From Avena insularis (lineage: Eukaryota > Streptophyta > Magnoliopsida > Poales > Poaceae): 64,000 bases of DNA. Made by a program: the position numbers and the translations under genes. This document shows positions 1-11,595 of this stretch, one piece after another. The notes under the pieces are model-generated. The model did no database searches and was not told where the DNA came from. It saw nothing but the letters and a program-made list of their open reading frames with translations. The DNA lies in the NCBI GenBank assembly GCA_023614405.1, contig CM042689.1, positions 306,257,132 to 306,321,131 of the forward strand, written 5' to 3'. Position 1 is the stretch's first letter. Each line of letters starts with the position of its first letter.

Positions 1-1736
1 GCTGCTCATGGGCGTCTCCCATATTGCCCAGAAGCATAAGTGGGCTCATGGATTCAATATACATCCTTCTTTCCTCCCTTCCAGGTATGCTTGTCATGTG
101 TCCCTCTTCAAACAAAGTGTTAAATAAATATTAAATAATGACTATTTTAACACATTTCGATTTTAACTGTCCAAATAAAACACGTGGTGTGCTAAATTCT
201 ATTTTTCATGAAATTACAACAGTATGTAGGGCCACTAAATTTAGCATTTTAGTTGACACCGAGAATATTAAACCATGTTTATATATGCTTGATTGTTTGC
301 GAGCGAGAATATTTTAAAAGGGAAACTGGTGGAAAATTGAATCCATGAACCCAGTTCATTTTGTATGTTCTTTCTATACACTATTAGTTATATATTTGTT
401 CTATGATTACTAATATATATAAGACGATAAAGTGTACCGGGGAGAAAAAAAGAACAATCTTATAAAAGCAGCTGTGTAAATTAACTTCAAACAAATTTGT
501 ATCATGTCAACAGTGGATCAGGAAACACCGTATTCTTGCAATCCTTCTGGATAAAAAAAGTTTCAGACGCAGTCTAGATACAGATAAGTATCCCTGCTGA
601 CACAGGAACACAATGTTGAATAAAAAAAGAGCAAAGGAAGGAATGAACCGGTTAACTAGATAACAAAATTGATAGGGGACAGTCAAGCATGGATCACGAA
701 GAATCAAGTAAGGAACCCAGATACATGTGAGAACACACACTATCGGGGAGGCAGTTCCAAAACCAAGAGAACAGGGCTATCGTGCACTCACACGAGGGAT
801 TTGCTACCAGGATTTGAAGAACGCCGGCATTTGGTGCTGCTGGACGTGAACACCAGGCTAGTAAGCGCACCACATGTCTTGTGGGCGGGTGCCTTGTCCC
901 AGGCGTGTCAGTTCCTGCTTCCTTATGGCCAGGAGAGTCATCTCTGTATTGCGGCGACGGTTCCAGATACAAGCGCGGTCGTGATAGGCAGCGTACCACG
1001 ACCTTCTCCACCAGCATGCCTTTGGAGGCGCTCGTCGTGTCTACACCGCCATGGATAATGTGACGCTCGTCAATTCAGAACAAATGAAAAAAAATAAAGT
1101 AGAACAAATGCAACTTTGCAACTTTTTAGTTGTGGAGGTGCCGATAGATACGGGAGTGATTAGTGGAGATTAATTAGGCAGGATTATAGGAGATTGTTCT
1201 TGCAACAAGATGTGTTACATGTACAACATACAATGTTGAACTAATATAAAATGTTGGATTTAAGTGGTTTAAAAGTGGGAAATGATATATATCCCTCGGG
1301 AGGATCGCTCACTATGATCTCCCGGCTCCTTCTGCGCATGTCATTACATCTTCTTCCCTCCATCTTGTTCTCTTCTTTTCCACACGGAGCAACACCATTT
1401 TTGTCTTCCCGAACGACGCCGCATCTTATCCGGCGCAACCTCCACCGGACCCCGCAGCCCCCGGCAATCGTCGGCTTCCCCAGCACCCACCACCTTCCTA
1501 TTTCCCTACCCCGTGGCGCAGAATCTCCTTAGTCGGCTCCTCCAGCCCTGAGTACCGCTGCGCCGGTGGCGTGTTGCCCATGCACAGTGGTTGCGCCGCC
1601 TGCGCCAGTGGTGATGCCCGCTCTCCTATGAGATAATGGCGGTCCTGCTCACAGCGGCACCAACGTTGCTCCCCATGGAAGTCGGCTGTACTATCCATGG
1701 CGCCTAGATTTGTACCCTACGGCAACCGTTGTTGCT

Positions 1737-1884
1737 TTGCTACCTACGGAGGTCAGCGTTGCTCCCTGCGGCGACCACCGTTGCTACATACGGAGGCTGA
1801 CATTGATCCGTGCGGCTTATCGCCTTGCTACATGTGGCGGCTAGGTTGCTACCTACATCTATAGGTTTTTCTACCTACGGCGTC
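1737..1884. repeat. Degenerate short repeats, TTGCTACCTACGG type
   Basis: About seven diverged copies of a 13-16 base unit of the form TTGCTACNTACGGNGG lie 20-30 bases apart (near 1737, 1758, 1781, 1803, 1825, 1846 and 1869). The copies are not in strict tandem and carry many substitutions. Short words of this kind occur in non-coding grass repeats, but I cannot assign this one to a named family. Confidence 0.5.
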
Positions 1885-2580
1885 CAGAGTCTTACAGTTC
1901 TGCTACATTAGCATTATTTTTTTTTACAAAGTATCCGACAAGTATCCAACGAGTCTTCAATGAAATAGGTTTTTCTACATTACTATAATTCTTTTGCTAC
2001 GGTATCTCCGACGAAGCCTGCGATGAGGGGTAGTCTTTTTTTATGTTCTTGTGTGAACCGTGTTTTGTAGAAAAAGTGCGATATATATATAGAAAAAGTG
2101 GGATATTATATAGCAAAACCGGGACATAGTATAGCAGAAATGAGATTTGAGACTTTTTAGAGACACATGTCAGTAGGAGGCCCCAGAAATGCCTAGTACA
2201 CCCTTTAACTGTAGAGATATTGGTGCACGTTGGAGGTAAAAAATGAAAGATATTTGGTAAGTAGTATTCCATTCTATTATCTTATTGGATAGCCTGCCTT
2301 TTTAGAGAAAAACTTGCATGATTTTCTATTACTCCATGGTGATATCAAATTGATAGCATGCCTTTTTACTACTCGCCAAGAATGAAATTTCAGAGATCCA
2401 ATCATGATTTTCTATTACCTCCATTGAGATTATTAGGAAAGAAATATTAGTCATTCAATGTTCGTTTGGCAAGTGATTGGCGCTATTATGACTTCGCATG
2501 TAATTCCGTTTATTGTGAGTTTCCTTGTGAAACTTTGATTGTGAGTTTCCTTGTGTCCATATGTAGGAGGGGACGTCTGA

Positions 2581-2649
2581 GATTCGATGGTTAAGATTGC
2601 TCCAATGTTTGATGTCTGCTATTTGATGGCTGAGATTGCTCCAATGTTT
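2581..2649. repeat. Two-copy imperfect tandem repeat, about 39 bp
   Basis: The block at 2581-2610 recurs with a few changes at about 2620-2649. Both copies end in AGATTGCTCCAATGTTT. Just upstream GTGAGTTTCCTTGTG also occurs twice. This looks like local slippage or small duplications in non-coding DNA. Confidence 0.6.
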
Positions 2650-2679
2650 AACGTGACCTACGATCACCAACATTCTTTT

Positions 2680-3880
2680 AATAGTAAAGATGTAGTTCTT
2701 AAGTATTGGATACTGAATTTGTTGGTGTGAATCGTCATACGAAACAACACAATTGATGAGCTGCAATGGCCTAGGTAACTAGCAAGAGAATATGTGATGA
2801 TGTTCATCGAGAACAAATAAAGTATTGATGTGTTTCTCATTGACATAAAAGTTTGCCTTCAAGATTTGTTTTATCAGGTATTATGAGAACAAACACGTTG
2901 TTCAAATAATTGCCGTAATCCATAAAAGATGGATGATTTACAAATGTCGTTGGATAAATCACATCCATAAAACTAGTGCTAAAAATGTCGAAAGACAAAT
3001 TGATTGAAAGATCACTTAGGAAGTGACATCGCTTGTATTGGAAAGAAAACATGAAGAAACTCCATGTGGATGGAATTTTGGAGTCTTTTGATTTTTGATC
3101 AAATGACGCTTGTGAAACTTTTCTAGAGATAATTTAAACTCCGTTCATAGGCCAAAAGTGAACGAATGACTAGCTTATTGGAACTTATACATATAGATGT
3201 ATAAAGCCCATTATGTGTAGTCAAGAGCGATGGATTTCAACTTCATATGCTTTCTCTGAAAATTTGAGTGAATATATGAATATTTACTTAATGAGGATGA
3301 AGTGTGAACCATTTTTAAAGTTCGAAGACTTTCAAGATGAAGTGCAAAATCAATGTAACAAGAAAATAAAGAATTTATGATAGGATCAGAAAGGGAGATA
3401 TTTGAGTTACAAGTTTAGCATAACACCTAAGATTTAAGGAATCGTTCCATGGATTTGCGTTGCCCGAAACACCATATGAGTATGGAATAATCGAGATATG
3501 CAATGAAACATTGTTTGACATGGTAAGATCAAAGGTGTAATTCATAAAACTGCCATTATATTTTAAAGATTAAAAGCTTTAGAGATTACCGCTTTTTCAC
3601 TAAAAAGAGCTCCATCATGATCTGTTGAAATGACACCATATAAAGTTATGGTTTGGGATAAAACCCAAGTTGTCCTTTCTTAAACATTGGTATACTATGC
3701 ATAAATAAGATGTTTACAACCAAAGTCGGATGAATATTTCTTTGTATGTTATTTTGAATAGCCGTTAAGTAAACACCAAAGACAGAAGTGTTTGTCGCTT
3801 AGAACGTCACGTTTCTTTGAGAAGGAATTTTTCGTGAAAAGTTAAGTGGGAGGACAATAGAACTTTGATAAGGTTAAACG
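2680..3880 (+). pseudogene. Copia-2, left part: integrase-region remnant
   Basis: This is a decayed Angela-type Copia pol fragment with no open frame. Conceptual translation still gives recognisable pieces in the right order: KKLHVDGILES near 3054 (GAG-pre-integrase), a piece like the start of the integrase core near 3180, a piece around 3330-3410 like the second catalytic aspartate region, a stretch near 3460-3520 like the catalytic glutamate region, and integrase C-terminal pieces to about 3870. Every piece resembles the same part of Copia-1 at 7550-8776 but carries many stops and frameshifts. The LTR, leader and gag that should precede it are absent; the left edge is approximate. It stops at 3880 because Copia-1 is inserted there, and resumes at 23525. 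Confidence 0.8.
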
Positions 3881-5781
3881 TGTAGGGTTTCGTAGCATGG
3901 AAAACAAAAATTTTCTACCGCATACAAACAAACAAGACAAGATCTATCTACTAGATTGTAGCAACGAGTCGATGGAATAACTCACCCTCGAAGATTCCAA
4001 AGTGTTTAACGAGAGCGGATTCTCGTGGGTGATGTAGTCGTACTCTTCCCGATCTCAAGATCGCGTAGACGATCCTTCCAAGCTGCTATCTGAATGCCCC
4101 AAGCAATGGTCACATGTTGATGACCTAAGACCTTCCTCTCCTTGTTCCAGCAGGCAGCGGAGGTTGTAGCACTCTCCTCGCGATTCCTGCAAAGACGACC
4201 ATGGTACCGGAAGTAGAGGGGAGATCTCGCAGGGCTTCGCCTTAAGCCGGAGCGAGTATGGTGGACTATGAGAGAGCCCTCGATGATCTAGGGTTTAGAC
4301 ACGCCGAGGAGGAGGCTTGGCCGGCGGCTAGGGTTGCTAGGTGGTGGCGGTTTGCCTAGGCGCGCGGCAAGGTGAGGTGGCGCCCGGCGGCTAGGGTTTA
4401 GAGGTGGAGGTGTTGGGTGTCTAGGAGGGGAGCCCTGCCCCTCCTTTTATAGGTGGAGGGGCCGGCCAAGGGGAGGGGAGTCCCTCCCCAACTCGGCTTC
4501 AAGGTGGGCCGGCGGTGGAGGGGAGGAACTCCTCCCCAACTCGGTTTCCACCTCCCTCTCCACTTCCCAAAAATAGCCGTTTGACTTTCAAATTGCCGTT
4601 TGACTTTTTCAAACTAGGATTTGATTAAACCCTTTATTTTGTTCAGCGATGACACCTAGTACATGATGCAATCATACCAACTTGATATAACACATTCATG
4701 TACCCTTCCCCTCCGGAGTGCCAGACATTCCGGAACCTTCTAGAACATTCCCGATGAAAACACCGGAATCATTCCCCAACTCCGAAACAGGACTTTCCTT
4801 ATATGAATCTTATTCTACGGACCATTCCGGATCTCCTCGTGATATCCCGGATCCCATCCGAGACTCCGAAGAACATTCAGTCTCTTTCCCATCATTCCAT
4901 AACTACTCAAACAACGTCGAATCCTTAAGTGTGTCTCCCTACGGTTCGTGAATTATGCGGACATGATCGAGACACTTCTCCGAACAATAACCAATAGAGG
5001 AATCTGGAAATTCATATGGCTCCCACATATTTCTATGATTACTTTGCGATCGAATGAACCACTTACATACGATACCAATTTCCCTTTGTCTCACGATAGT
5101 TTACTTATCCGAGGTTATGATCGTCGGTATCTCTGCATACCTAGTTCAAACTCGTTACTGATAAGTACTCTTTTCTCGTTCCCGTGATATGTGATCCCTT
5201 GTGAGCCAGTCACATGCTTGCAAGCTAATTGGATGACATTCCATCGAGAGGGCCCAGAGTATATATCCATCATATGGATGGACAAATCCCACTCTTGATC
5301 CATGTGTCTCAACCAATACTTTCCGAACACTCAATGCCACCTTTATAGCCACCCAGTTACGGTGTGGTGTTTGATGTCATCAAAGCATCCATCCGGTAAA
5401 GGTGATATGCATGATCTCATGGTCGAAGGAATTAGGTTACTATGTATCAGAAAACATATAGCAATTGAACTATTAAAATGACTTGATCTTTATGCTACGC
5501 TTATCTATAGGAGTACGTCCACCATATCATTCTCCTAATAATATGATCTTGTTGTTAATAACATCTCAATGTTCATGATAGGGAAACCACAATCATTTAT
5601 TAACCAACAAGCTAGTATTATAAAGAGGCTTTACTAGGGACTTCAATTTAAGTTTACAAATCACACAAGTATTAATGTTTCCTTGTTAATACTATTATAG
5701 CATGAATATAAACATTTATCATAAACACAAAGATATAATAATAACTATATTTATTATTGCCTCTAGGGCATATCTCCAACA
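3881..5781 (-). repeat. Copia-1 3' LTR
   Basis: A complete 1901 bp LTR running, on the + strand, from TGTAGGGTTTCG to CATATCTCCAACA. The reverse complement starts TGTTGGAGATATGCCC. A TATA-like CCTATAAAAGGAG lies on the - strand near 4440-4453. It matches the 5' LTR pieces at 10938-11595 and 23459-23524, and more distantly the Copia-2 LTR at 25304-27159. Confidence 0.93.
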
Positions 5782-5791
5782 GTCTCCCACT
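5782..5791 (-). other. Copia-1 polypurine tract
   Basis: On the - strand AGTGGGAGAC lies directly against the 3' LTR. This is the plus-strand primer site expected for an Angela-type element. The same tract occurs next to the Copia-2 3' LTR at 25293-25303. Confidence 0.9.
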
Positions 5792-5815
5792 TGCACTAGA
5801 GTCATCTAATCTAGA

Positions 5816-6601
5816 TTACATGGTAATATACTGAACACCCATGGCAGTTTGGTGTTGGTCATGTTTTGCCCTCGGGAGAGGTTTAGTCAACGGATCCGCC
5901 ACATTCAGATCTGTGTGTACTTTGCAAATCTTTATGTCCCCATCTTGGACATGTTCTCGAATAGCGTGAAAACGTAGCTTGATGTGCTTCAGCTTCTTGT
6001 GTGACCTTGGTTCTTGCGCATTGGCTATGGCACCCATGTTATCACAGTAGATAGACATTGGGTCCAACGCACTAGGAACCACACCCAGCTCTGTAATGAA
6101 CTCTTTCATCCATATTGCTTCTTGTGAAGCCTACGAAGCAGCCATGTATTCCGATTCAGTTGAAGATCTCGCCACAACTCTTTGCTTTGCACTCCTCCAG
6201 CTAACTGCTGCACCATTCAAAGTAAATATGTATCCAGATTGTGATTTAGAATCATCCGGATCGGTGTTCCAACTAGCATCGGTGTAACCATTAACAACGA
6301 GCTGTTCATCACCTCCATAAGAAAGAACCATATCCTTAGTTCTTCTCAAGTACTTAAGGATGTTTTTGACCACTGTCCAATGATCCACTCCTGGATCACT
6401 TTGATATCTGCTAGTTAAACTAACAGCATATGCAATGTCGGGTCTAGTACATAGCATGGCATACATTAGAGATCCTATGGCTGAGGCATAGGGAGTCTTA
6501 CTCATCCTTTCTCTATCTTCTGCCGATGTCGGACTTTGAGTTTTACTCAACGTCAGATAGCAACATGGGCAAGAACCCTTTCTTGCTATCTTCCATTCCA
6601 A
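5816..6601 (-). pseudogene. Copia-1 RNase H
   Basis: RNase H removes the RNA strand from the RNA-DNA hybrid during reverse transcription. The N-terminal part (6131-6601) contains GYTDASWNTDPDD and STESEYMAAS, matching the first two acidic catalytic motifs of Copia RNase H. The C-terminal part (5816-6109) contains YCDNMGAI and NVADPLTKPL, carrying the last two. An in-frame TAG between them (near 6130) breaks the frame, and the junction with the reverse transcriptase near 6540-6600 is frameshifted. The coding end is 24 bases upstream of the PPT, the usual compact arrangement. Confidence 0.9.
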
Positions 6602-7364
6602 ACCTCTTTAGAACTTTGTCCAAATATGTACTTTGTGACAATGATATTAGGCGTCTCGATCTATCTCTATAAATCTTTATGCCCAATATGTAAGCTGCTT
6701 CGCCAAGATCCTTCATTGAAAAACTATTATTCAAATATTCCTTGACACTATTAAGAAGGTCTACATCATTCCCAATCAACAATATGTCATCTACATATAG
6801 TATTAAGAATGCTACAGAACTCCCACTCACTTTCTTGTAAATACAAGCTTCTCCATAAGTTTGTATAAAACCAAAACTTTTGATCACCTTATCAAAACGT
6901 TGATTCCAACTCCGGGATGCTTGCTTCAATCCATAGATGGACCGTTGAAGTTTGCATACCTTGTTATCATCTTTAGGATCGACAAAACCTTTGGGTTGCA
7001 TCATATACAACTCTTCATCAATGTCTCCATTGAGGAATGCTGTTTTGACATCCATCTGCCATATCTCATAATCATAATATGCAGCGATTGCTAACATAAT
7101 CCTTACAGACTTTAGCTTCGCTACTGGTGAGAAAGTCTCATCGTAGTCAACTCCTTGAATTTGTCGAAACCCTTTTGCGACAAGTCGAGCTTTATAGACA
7201 GTAACATTACCATCAACATCTGTTTTCTTCTTGAAAATCCATTTGTTCTCGACAGCCTTCCGGCCATCCGGTAAGTCCACCAAAGTCCATACTTGGTTTT
7301 CGTACATGGATCCAATCTCGGATTTCATGGCTTCTTGCCATTTGTTGGAATCTGGGCTCATCAT
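6543..7364 (-). pseudogene. Copia-1 reverse transcriptase
   Basis: An open stretch of 273 codons covers most of a Copia reverse transcriptase (RVT_2 family). It starts with a region holding NKWQEAMKSEI, goes through VENKWIFKKK and VARLVAKGF-like motifs (here KARLVAKGFRQ), QMDVKTAFLNG with the first catalytic Asp, and LYVDDILLIGND with the paired catalytic Asp residues. These active-site motifs look intact. The frame is lost upstream near 7370, where it does not join the integrase end, and downstream near 6545, where RNase H continues in another frame. It copies element RNA into DNA in the cytoplasmic particle. Confidence 0.93.
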
Positions 7365-7549
7365 CGCTTCCTCAAATGTCCAGGGTCATCGGTGTTGTCC
7401 ACCAACATGACACTCATAACGGGATCATACCAATCTGGAGTGGTACGAGTTCTCGTTGACCTGCGAGGCTCTGTAGCAACTACAACCGAAGTTTCATGAT
7501 CATCATCATTAGCTTCCTCTCTTATTGGTGCAGGCACCACAGTAACTTC

Positions 7550-8776
7550 TTACGGTGCTGCGCTACTCGCAATTTCGAGAGAAGGTTCGACAACCTCGTC
7601 GAGTTCTACTTTCCTTCCAGTCACTTCTTTCGAGAGAAATTCCTTCTCTAGAAAGGATCCATTCTTGGCAACGAAGATTTTGCCTTCGGATCTATGATAG
7701 AAGGTATACCCAATAGTTTCCTTCGGGTATCCTATGAAGACGCATTTTTCTGCTTTGGGTTCAAGCTTGTCCGGCTGTAACTTCTTTACATAGGCTTCGC
7801 ATCCCCAAACTTTAAGGAACGACAACATAGGTTTCTTCCTAAACCATAATTCAAACGGTGTCGTTTCAACGGATTTAGATGGTGCCCTATTTAAAGTGAA
7901 TGCGGCTGTTTCCAATGCATAACCCCAAAATGATTGCGGTAAATCTGTAAGTGACATCATAGAACGAACCATATCTAAGAGAGTTCAATTACGACGTTCG
8001 GACACACCATTATGCTGTGGTGTTTCCGGTGGTGTCAATTGTGAAAGTATTCCGCATTTCTTCAAATGCTCGCCAAACTCGTAAATTAGATATTCACCTC
8101 CACGATCAGAACGTAGAAATTTAATCTTCTTGTTACGTTGATTCTCAACCTCACTTTGAAATTCCTTAAACTTCTCGAAAGTTTCAGACTTATGTTTCAT
8201 GAAATAGATATACCCATATCTACTCAAGTCATCCGTGAAGGTAAGAACATAATGATAACCACCGCGCGATGCTACACTCATTGGACCACACACATCGGTA
8301 TGTATGATTTCCAATAAGTCCGTAGCTCGCTCCATCATACCAGAAAATGGAGTCTTAGTCATTTTTCCCATCAGACATGCTTCGCATCTTTCAAGTGATT
8401 CGAAATCAAGTGATTCAAGAAGTCCATCGGAATGGAGTTTCTTCATACGCTTCACTCCAATGTGACCAAGACGACAGTGCCACATATAGGTCGAGTTATC
8501 GCTCGATTTCAAACGTTTAGCCTCAATGTTATTAATATGTGTATTTCCACTATCGAGATTCAATAAGAATAGACCATCTATCAAAGGTTCATGTGCATAA
8601 AACATATTACTCATATAAATCGAACAACCATTATTCTCGGACTTAAACAAGTAACCGTCTCGCAATAAACAAGATCCCGATATAATGTTCATGCTTAACG
8701 CAGGCACCAAATAACAATTATTTAAGTATAAAACTAATCCCGATGGTAGATGAAGGGTAGCGTCGACCGCGATCAC
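7550..8776 (-). pseudogene. Copia-1 integrase with GAG-pre-integrase domain
   Basis: The integrase inserts element DNA into the genome. From the N-terminal side it shows the HHCC zinc-binding region (HCRLGHIG ... CEACLMGK), the core with IIHTDVCGP and LRSDRGGEY for the two Asp residues and GVSERRN for the Glu, then a C-terminal region with TLNRAPSKSVETTPFELW and FIGYPKE. An in-frame TGA directly after the Glu motif (near 7985) splits it into 7985-8776 and 7550-7972 in the same frame, and a TAA ends the second part at 7550. About 180 further bases to the reverse transcriptase hold an acidic linker with at least one frameshift. Confidence 0.92.
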
Positions 8777-8829
8777 ATCAACCTTGATCCGCTTTCCACG
8801 CGCATCGTCACCTCGTTCTTCGCTAGCTT

Positions 8830-9761
8830 CCGCTTATTCTCGCAAAGACCTGCTTTGAGTTACAAATATGAGCAACCGAACCAAGATCAAATACCTGTGC
8901 ACTACTACGAGTACTAGTGAGATACACATCAATAACATGTATATCGGATATACCTTTCTTCTTGATGTTGCCGCTTCAAATCCGCCAAGTACTTTGGGCA
9001 ATTCCGCTTCAGGACCTTCTCCCTTGCGAAAAGCACTCGGTATCGTGCTTAGGTCCAGCCTGGTATTCTTCGTCGGTAGCGGTAACTTTCTTACCACCCT
9101 TCTTGAAGTGTCCCTTTGCTTAGACTTGCCTTTCTTGAATTTGGTGGTCTTATTGACCATCAACACTTGGTGCTCTTTCTTGATTTCCACTTCGCAGATT
9201 TCAACATAGCAAACAGTTCGCAACTGCTTGTTCATGTTTTGCATATTGTAGTTCATCACAAAGTTCTTGTAACTTGGTGGTAGTGATTGAGGACACGGTA
9301 AATCCCCAAAGCATTAGGAATCACTATACCCAAGCTTTGAAGTTTGTTTATGCACAAACATCTTAAGCACATGCTCACCGATTTGAGCCTCTTCCATCTT
9401 GCGCTAAAGAACTTTTCAAGCCTCATAGCTCTCAATTCTGCGTGAGTCTCAAAGATCAATTTGAGATCACGGACAATATCATGTGGTCTGAATTCTCAAA
9501 CCTTTTCAAGCTCCGATTCTAAACCATACAAGATAGCACATGAACTGTGGAGTATCGAGTCTTCCGAGCGAGGTAAACATTCTTTACTTTCGGGCAAGAT
9601 CAACTGCAAGGGTCACCCAGCGGTGCATCCAGCACATAGGTCAAATTACCAGCTGTGAGGACAATCCTCAAATTGCGGAACCAATCCGCGAAGTTGCTTC
9701 CATTGTTTTTCAACTTTTCTTTCTCTAGGAACGCATTAAAATTGATGGTAGGGGCCGCCAT
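8830..9761 (-). pseudogene. Copia-1 gag and protease remnant
   Basis: The gag start is chosen at the ATG at 9761, giving MAAPTINFNAFLEKEKLK, the usual opening of Angela-type gag proteins, followed by NFADWFRNLRIVLTAG. The frame then breaks several times: stop near 9600, other pieces at 9256-9459 and 8834-9259. A lysine-rich part with RNCPKYLADLK marks the region of the CCHC knuckle, which is degraded. At 8866-8905 the sequence DLGSVAHICNS stands where the aspartic protease active site D-T/S-G is expected, so the second residue is unusual. Gag forms the particle and protease would cut the polyprotein. Confidence 0.8.
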
Positions 9762-10926
9762 TGATCTACAACATATTTGCATTATTTTAGACTAAGTTTA
9801 TGACAAATTGAGTTCTAATTAATAGTTAAATTAATATAGGTGAACTCCCACTCAAAACAATATCCCTCACATTGTTTTAGTGATCACACGAACCAAATCC
9901 ACCACATCAACACCGATCATCACGAGAGTTGATACAGTTTCAATGGCAAACAATCGACATGTTCATCATATCTACTATACAATTCATGCTTTACCTTTCG
10001 GTGATCCGTGTTCCGAGAGCATGTCTGTACATGCTAGGCTCGTCAAGATCAAACCTTAGTTTCCACATGAGAAAATCTGGCTTGCTCACGTTGTATACAC
10101 TTGCGGAATCTAACACACCCGATCATCACGTGGTGCTTCGAAACAACAAGCTTTAGCAACGGTGCTAACTAAGGGTGAACACTTTATGACTTGAAATTCA
10201 TGTGCATGAGGTATCATATTATAATGCTACCGTCGTCTACTAAGCAATACAAGATGCATAAAGGATTAACATCACATGCAACTCATAATATGTGATATGA
10301 TATGGCCTTTCTTCTTTGTGCTTCCGATCTCCATCTTCAAGCACGAACATGATCTTCATCATCACCGATATTGCGTCAAGGTCAATGACGCTTCTCCATG
10401 GTTGTCGTCCACCGGCTTCAACTATTACAACTACTTTGAATAGACACGCGGGTCTTAACATAAATTAAAGACAACCATATGGCTCCTGTCGGTTGCCAAC
10501 TTACAATAAGGTACATTGCATACATCAAATATAATCACAATCATGGCCATATCACATCATCGACACCCCGCAAAACAAAGTTAGACGCCTCTACTTTCTT
10601 TGCATGTTTTACGTGGTTTGGGGCTTTCAATAAGTGTCGTTCTAACTTACGAACATGAACCACAACATTGATACTAGTATTGTTAATCACCCGTTGTAAA
10701 TTGGATCTTAACTATGCTAGGAGAAACAGCACCATAAAAGCCACTTATGCAATACAAGTTGCATGTCAAGCGTGGAGCAAGTCTCATGAACGATGTCATG
10801 TAAGGTTAGCCTGGGCCGCTTCATCCCAACATCCCGCAAGATGCAAATTACACAAGAAGCAATCGACAATAAAAGCATCAATGCCCACAATGACCATTGT
10901 GTTCTACTCGTGCAACTGATCTACAT
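9762..10926 (-). other. Copia-1 untranslated leader
   Basis: About 1.16 kb between the gag ATG and the PBS holds no supported gene. Leaders of this length are normal in the BARE/Angela clade, where they carry RNA packaging and dimerisation signals. I see no named motif here. Confidence 0.7.
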
Positions 10927-10936
10927 ATTGATACCA
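10927..10936 (-). other. Copia-1 primer binding site
   Basis: On the - strand TGGTATCAAT lies one base from the 5' LTR. Its first eight bases match the complement of the initiator methionine tRNA 3' end, the usual primer of this clade; the ninth and tenth bases do not. Confidence 0.85.
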
Positions 10937-10937
10937 C

Positions 10938-11595
10938 TGTAGGGTTTCGTAGCATGGAAAACAAAAATTTTATACCGCATACAAACAAACAAGCCAAGAT
11001 CTATCTACTAGATTGTAGCAACGAGTCGATGGAATAACTCACCCTCGAAGATTCCAAAGTGTTTAACGAGAGCGGATTCTCGTGGGTGATGTAGTCGTAC
11101 TCTTCCCGATCTCAAGATCGCGTAGACGATCCTTCCGGCGCGTTCGGCAGCGCTCCCTGATCGGTCACACGTTCGGTACTAGACGAAGACCTTCCTCTCC
11201 CTTGTTCCAGCAGGCAGCGGAGGTTGTAGCACTCTCCTCGCGATTCCGGCAGCACGACGGCGTGGTACCGGAAGTAGAGGGAAGATCTCGCAGGGCTTCG
11301 CCTTAAGCCGGTGCGAGTATGTTGGACTATGAGAGAGCCCTCGACGATCTAGGGTTTAGACACGCCGAGGAGGAGGCTTGGCCGGCGGCTAGGGTTGCTA
11401 GGCGGCGGCGGCGGTTTGCCCTAGGGCGGCGGCAGCAGGAGGTGGCGGCGCCGACGGCTAGGGTTTAGAGGTGGAGGTGTTGGGTGTCTAGGAGGGGAGC
11501 CCTGCCCCTCCTTTTATAGGTGGAGGGGCCGGCCAAGGGGAGGGGAGTCCCTCCCCAACTCGGCTTCAAGGTGGGCCGGCGGTGGAGGGGAGGAA
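10938..11595 (-). repeat. Copia-1 5' LTR, outer fragment
   Basis: It matches 3881-4528 of the 3' LTR and stops abruptly at 11595, where element A starts. The rest of this LTR resumes only at 23459, at a point equivalent to 5716 of the 3' LTR, so about 1187 bases (equivalent to 4529-5715) are missing. Differences from the 3' LTR cluster near 11127-11190 and 11400-11460. Confidence 0.9.

Larger units (their letters stand above)
1..2680. other. Unassigned flank, no supported gene
   Basis: I see no gene, RNA or recognisable transposon in this stretch apart from the two small repeats listed separately. Reading frames between 500 and 1700 on both strands are short, overlap one another and match no family I know. 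The part from 1300 to 1900 is GC-rich and the rest is AT-rich. Neither the LTR of element E (start TGTTGGGGATATTC) nor the missing 5' LTR of Copia-2 is present, so the sequence left of about 2680 is probably older DNA joined to truncated Copia-2 by a deletion. Confidence 0.5.

Noticed and set aside
2..127. Open frame at the window start with a stop at 125-127, possibly the end of a gene
   Set aside because: 42 codons with no start in view and no family I recognise; no support from neighbours.
669..1058. Frames of 107-129 codons on both strands
   Set aside because: They overlap on opposite strands, have mixed composition and fit no protein family; they look like chance frames in moderately GC-rich DNA.
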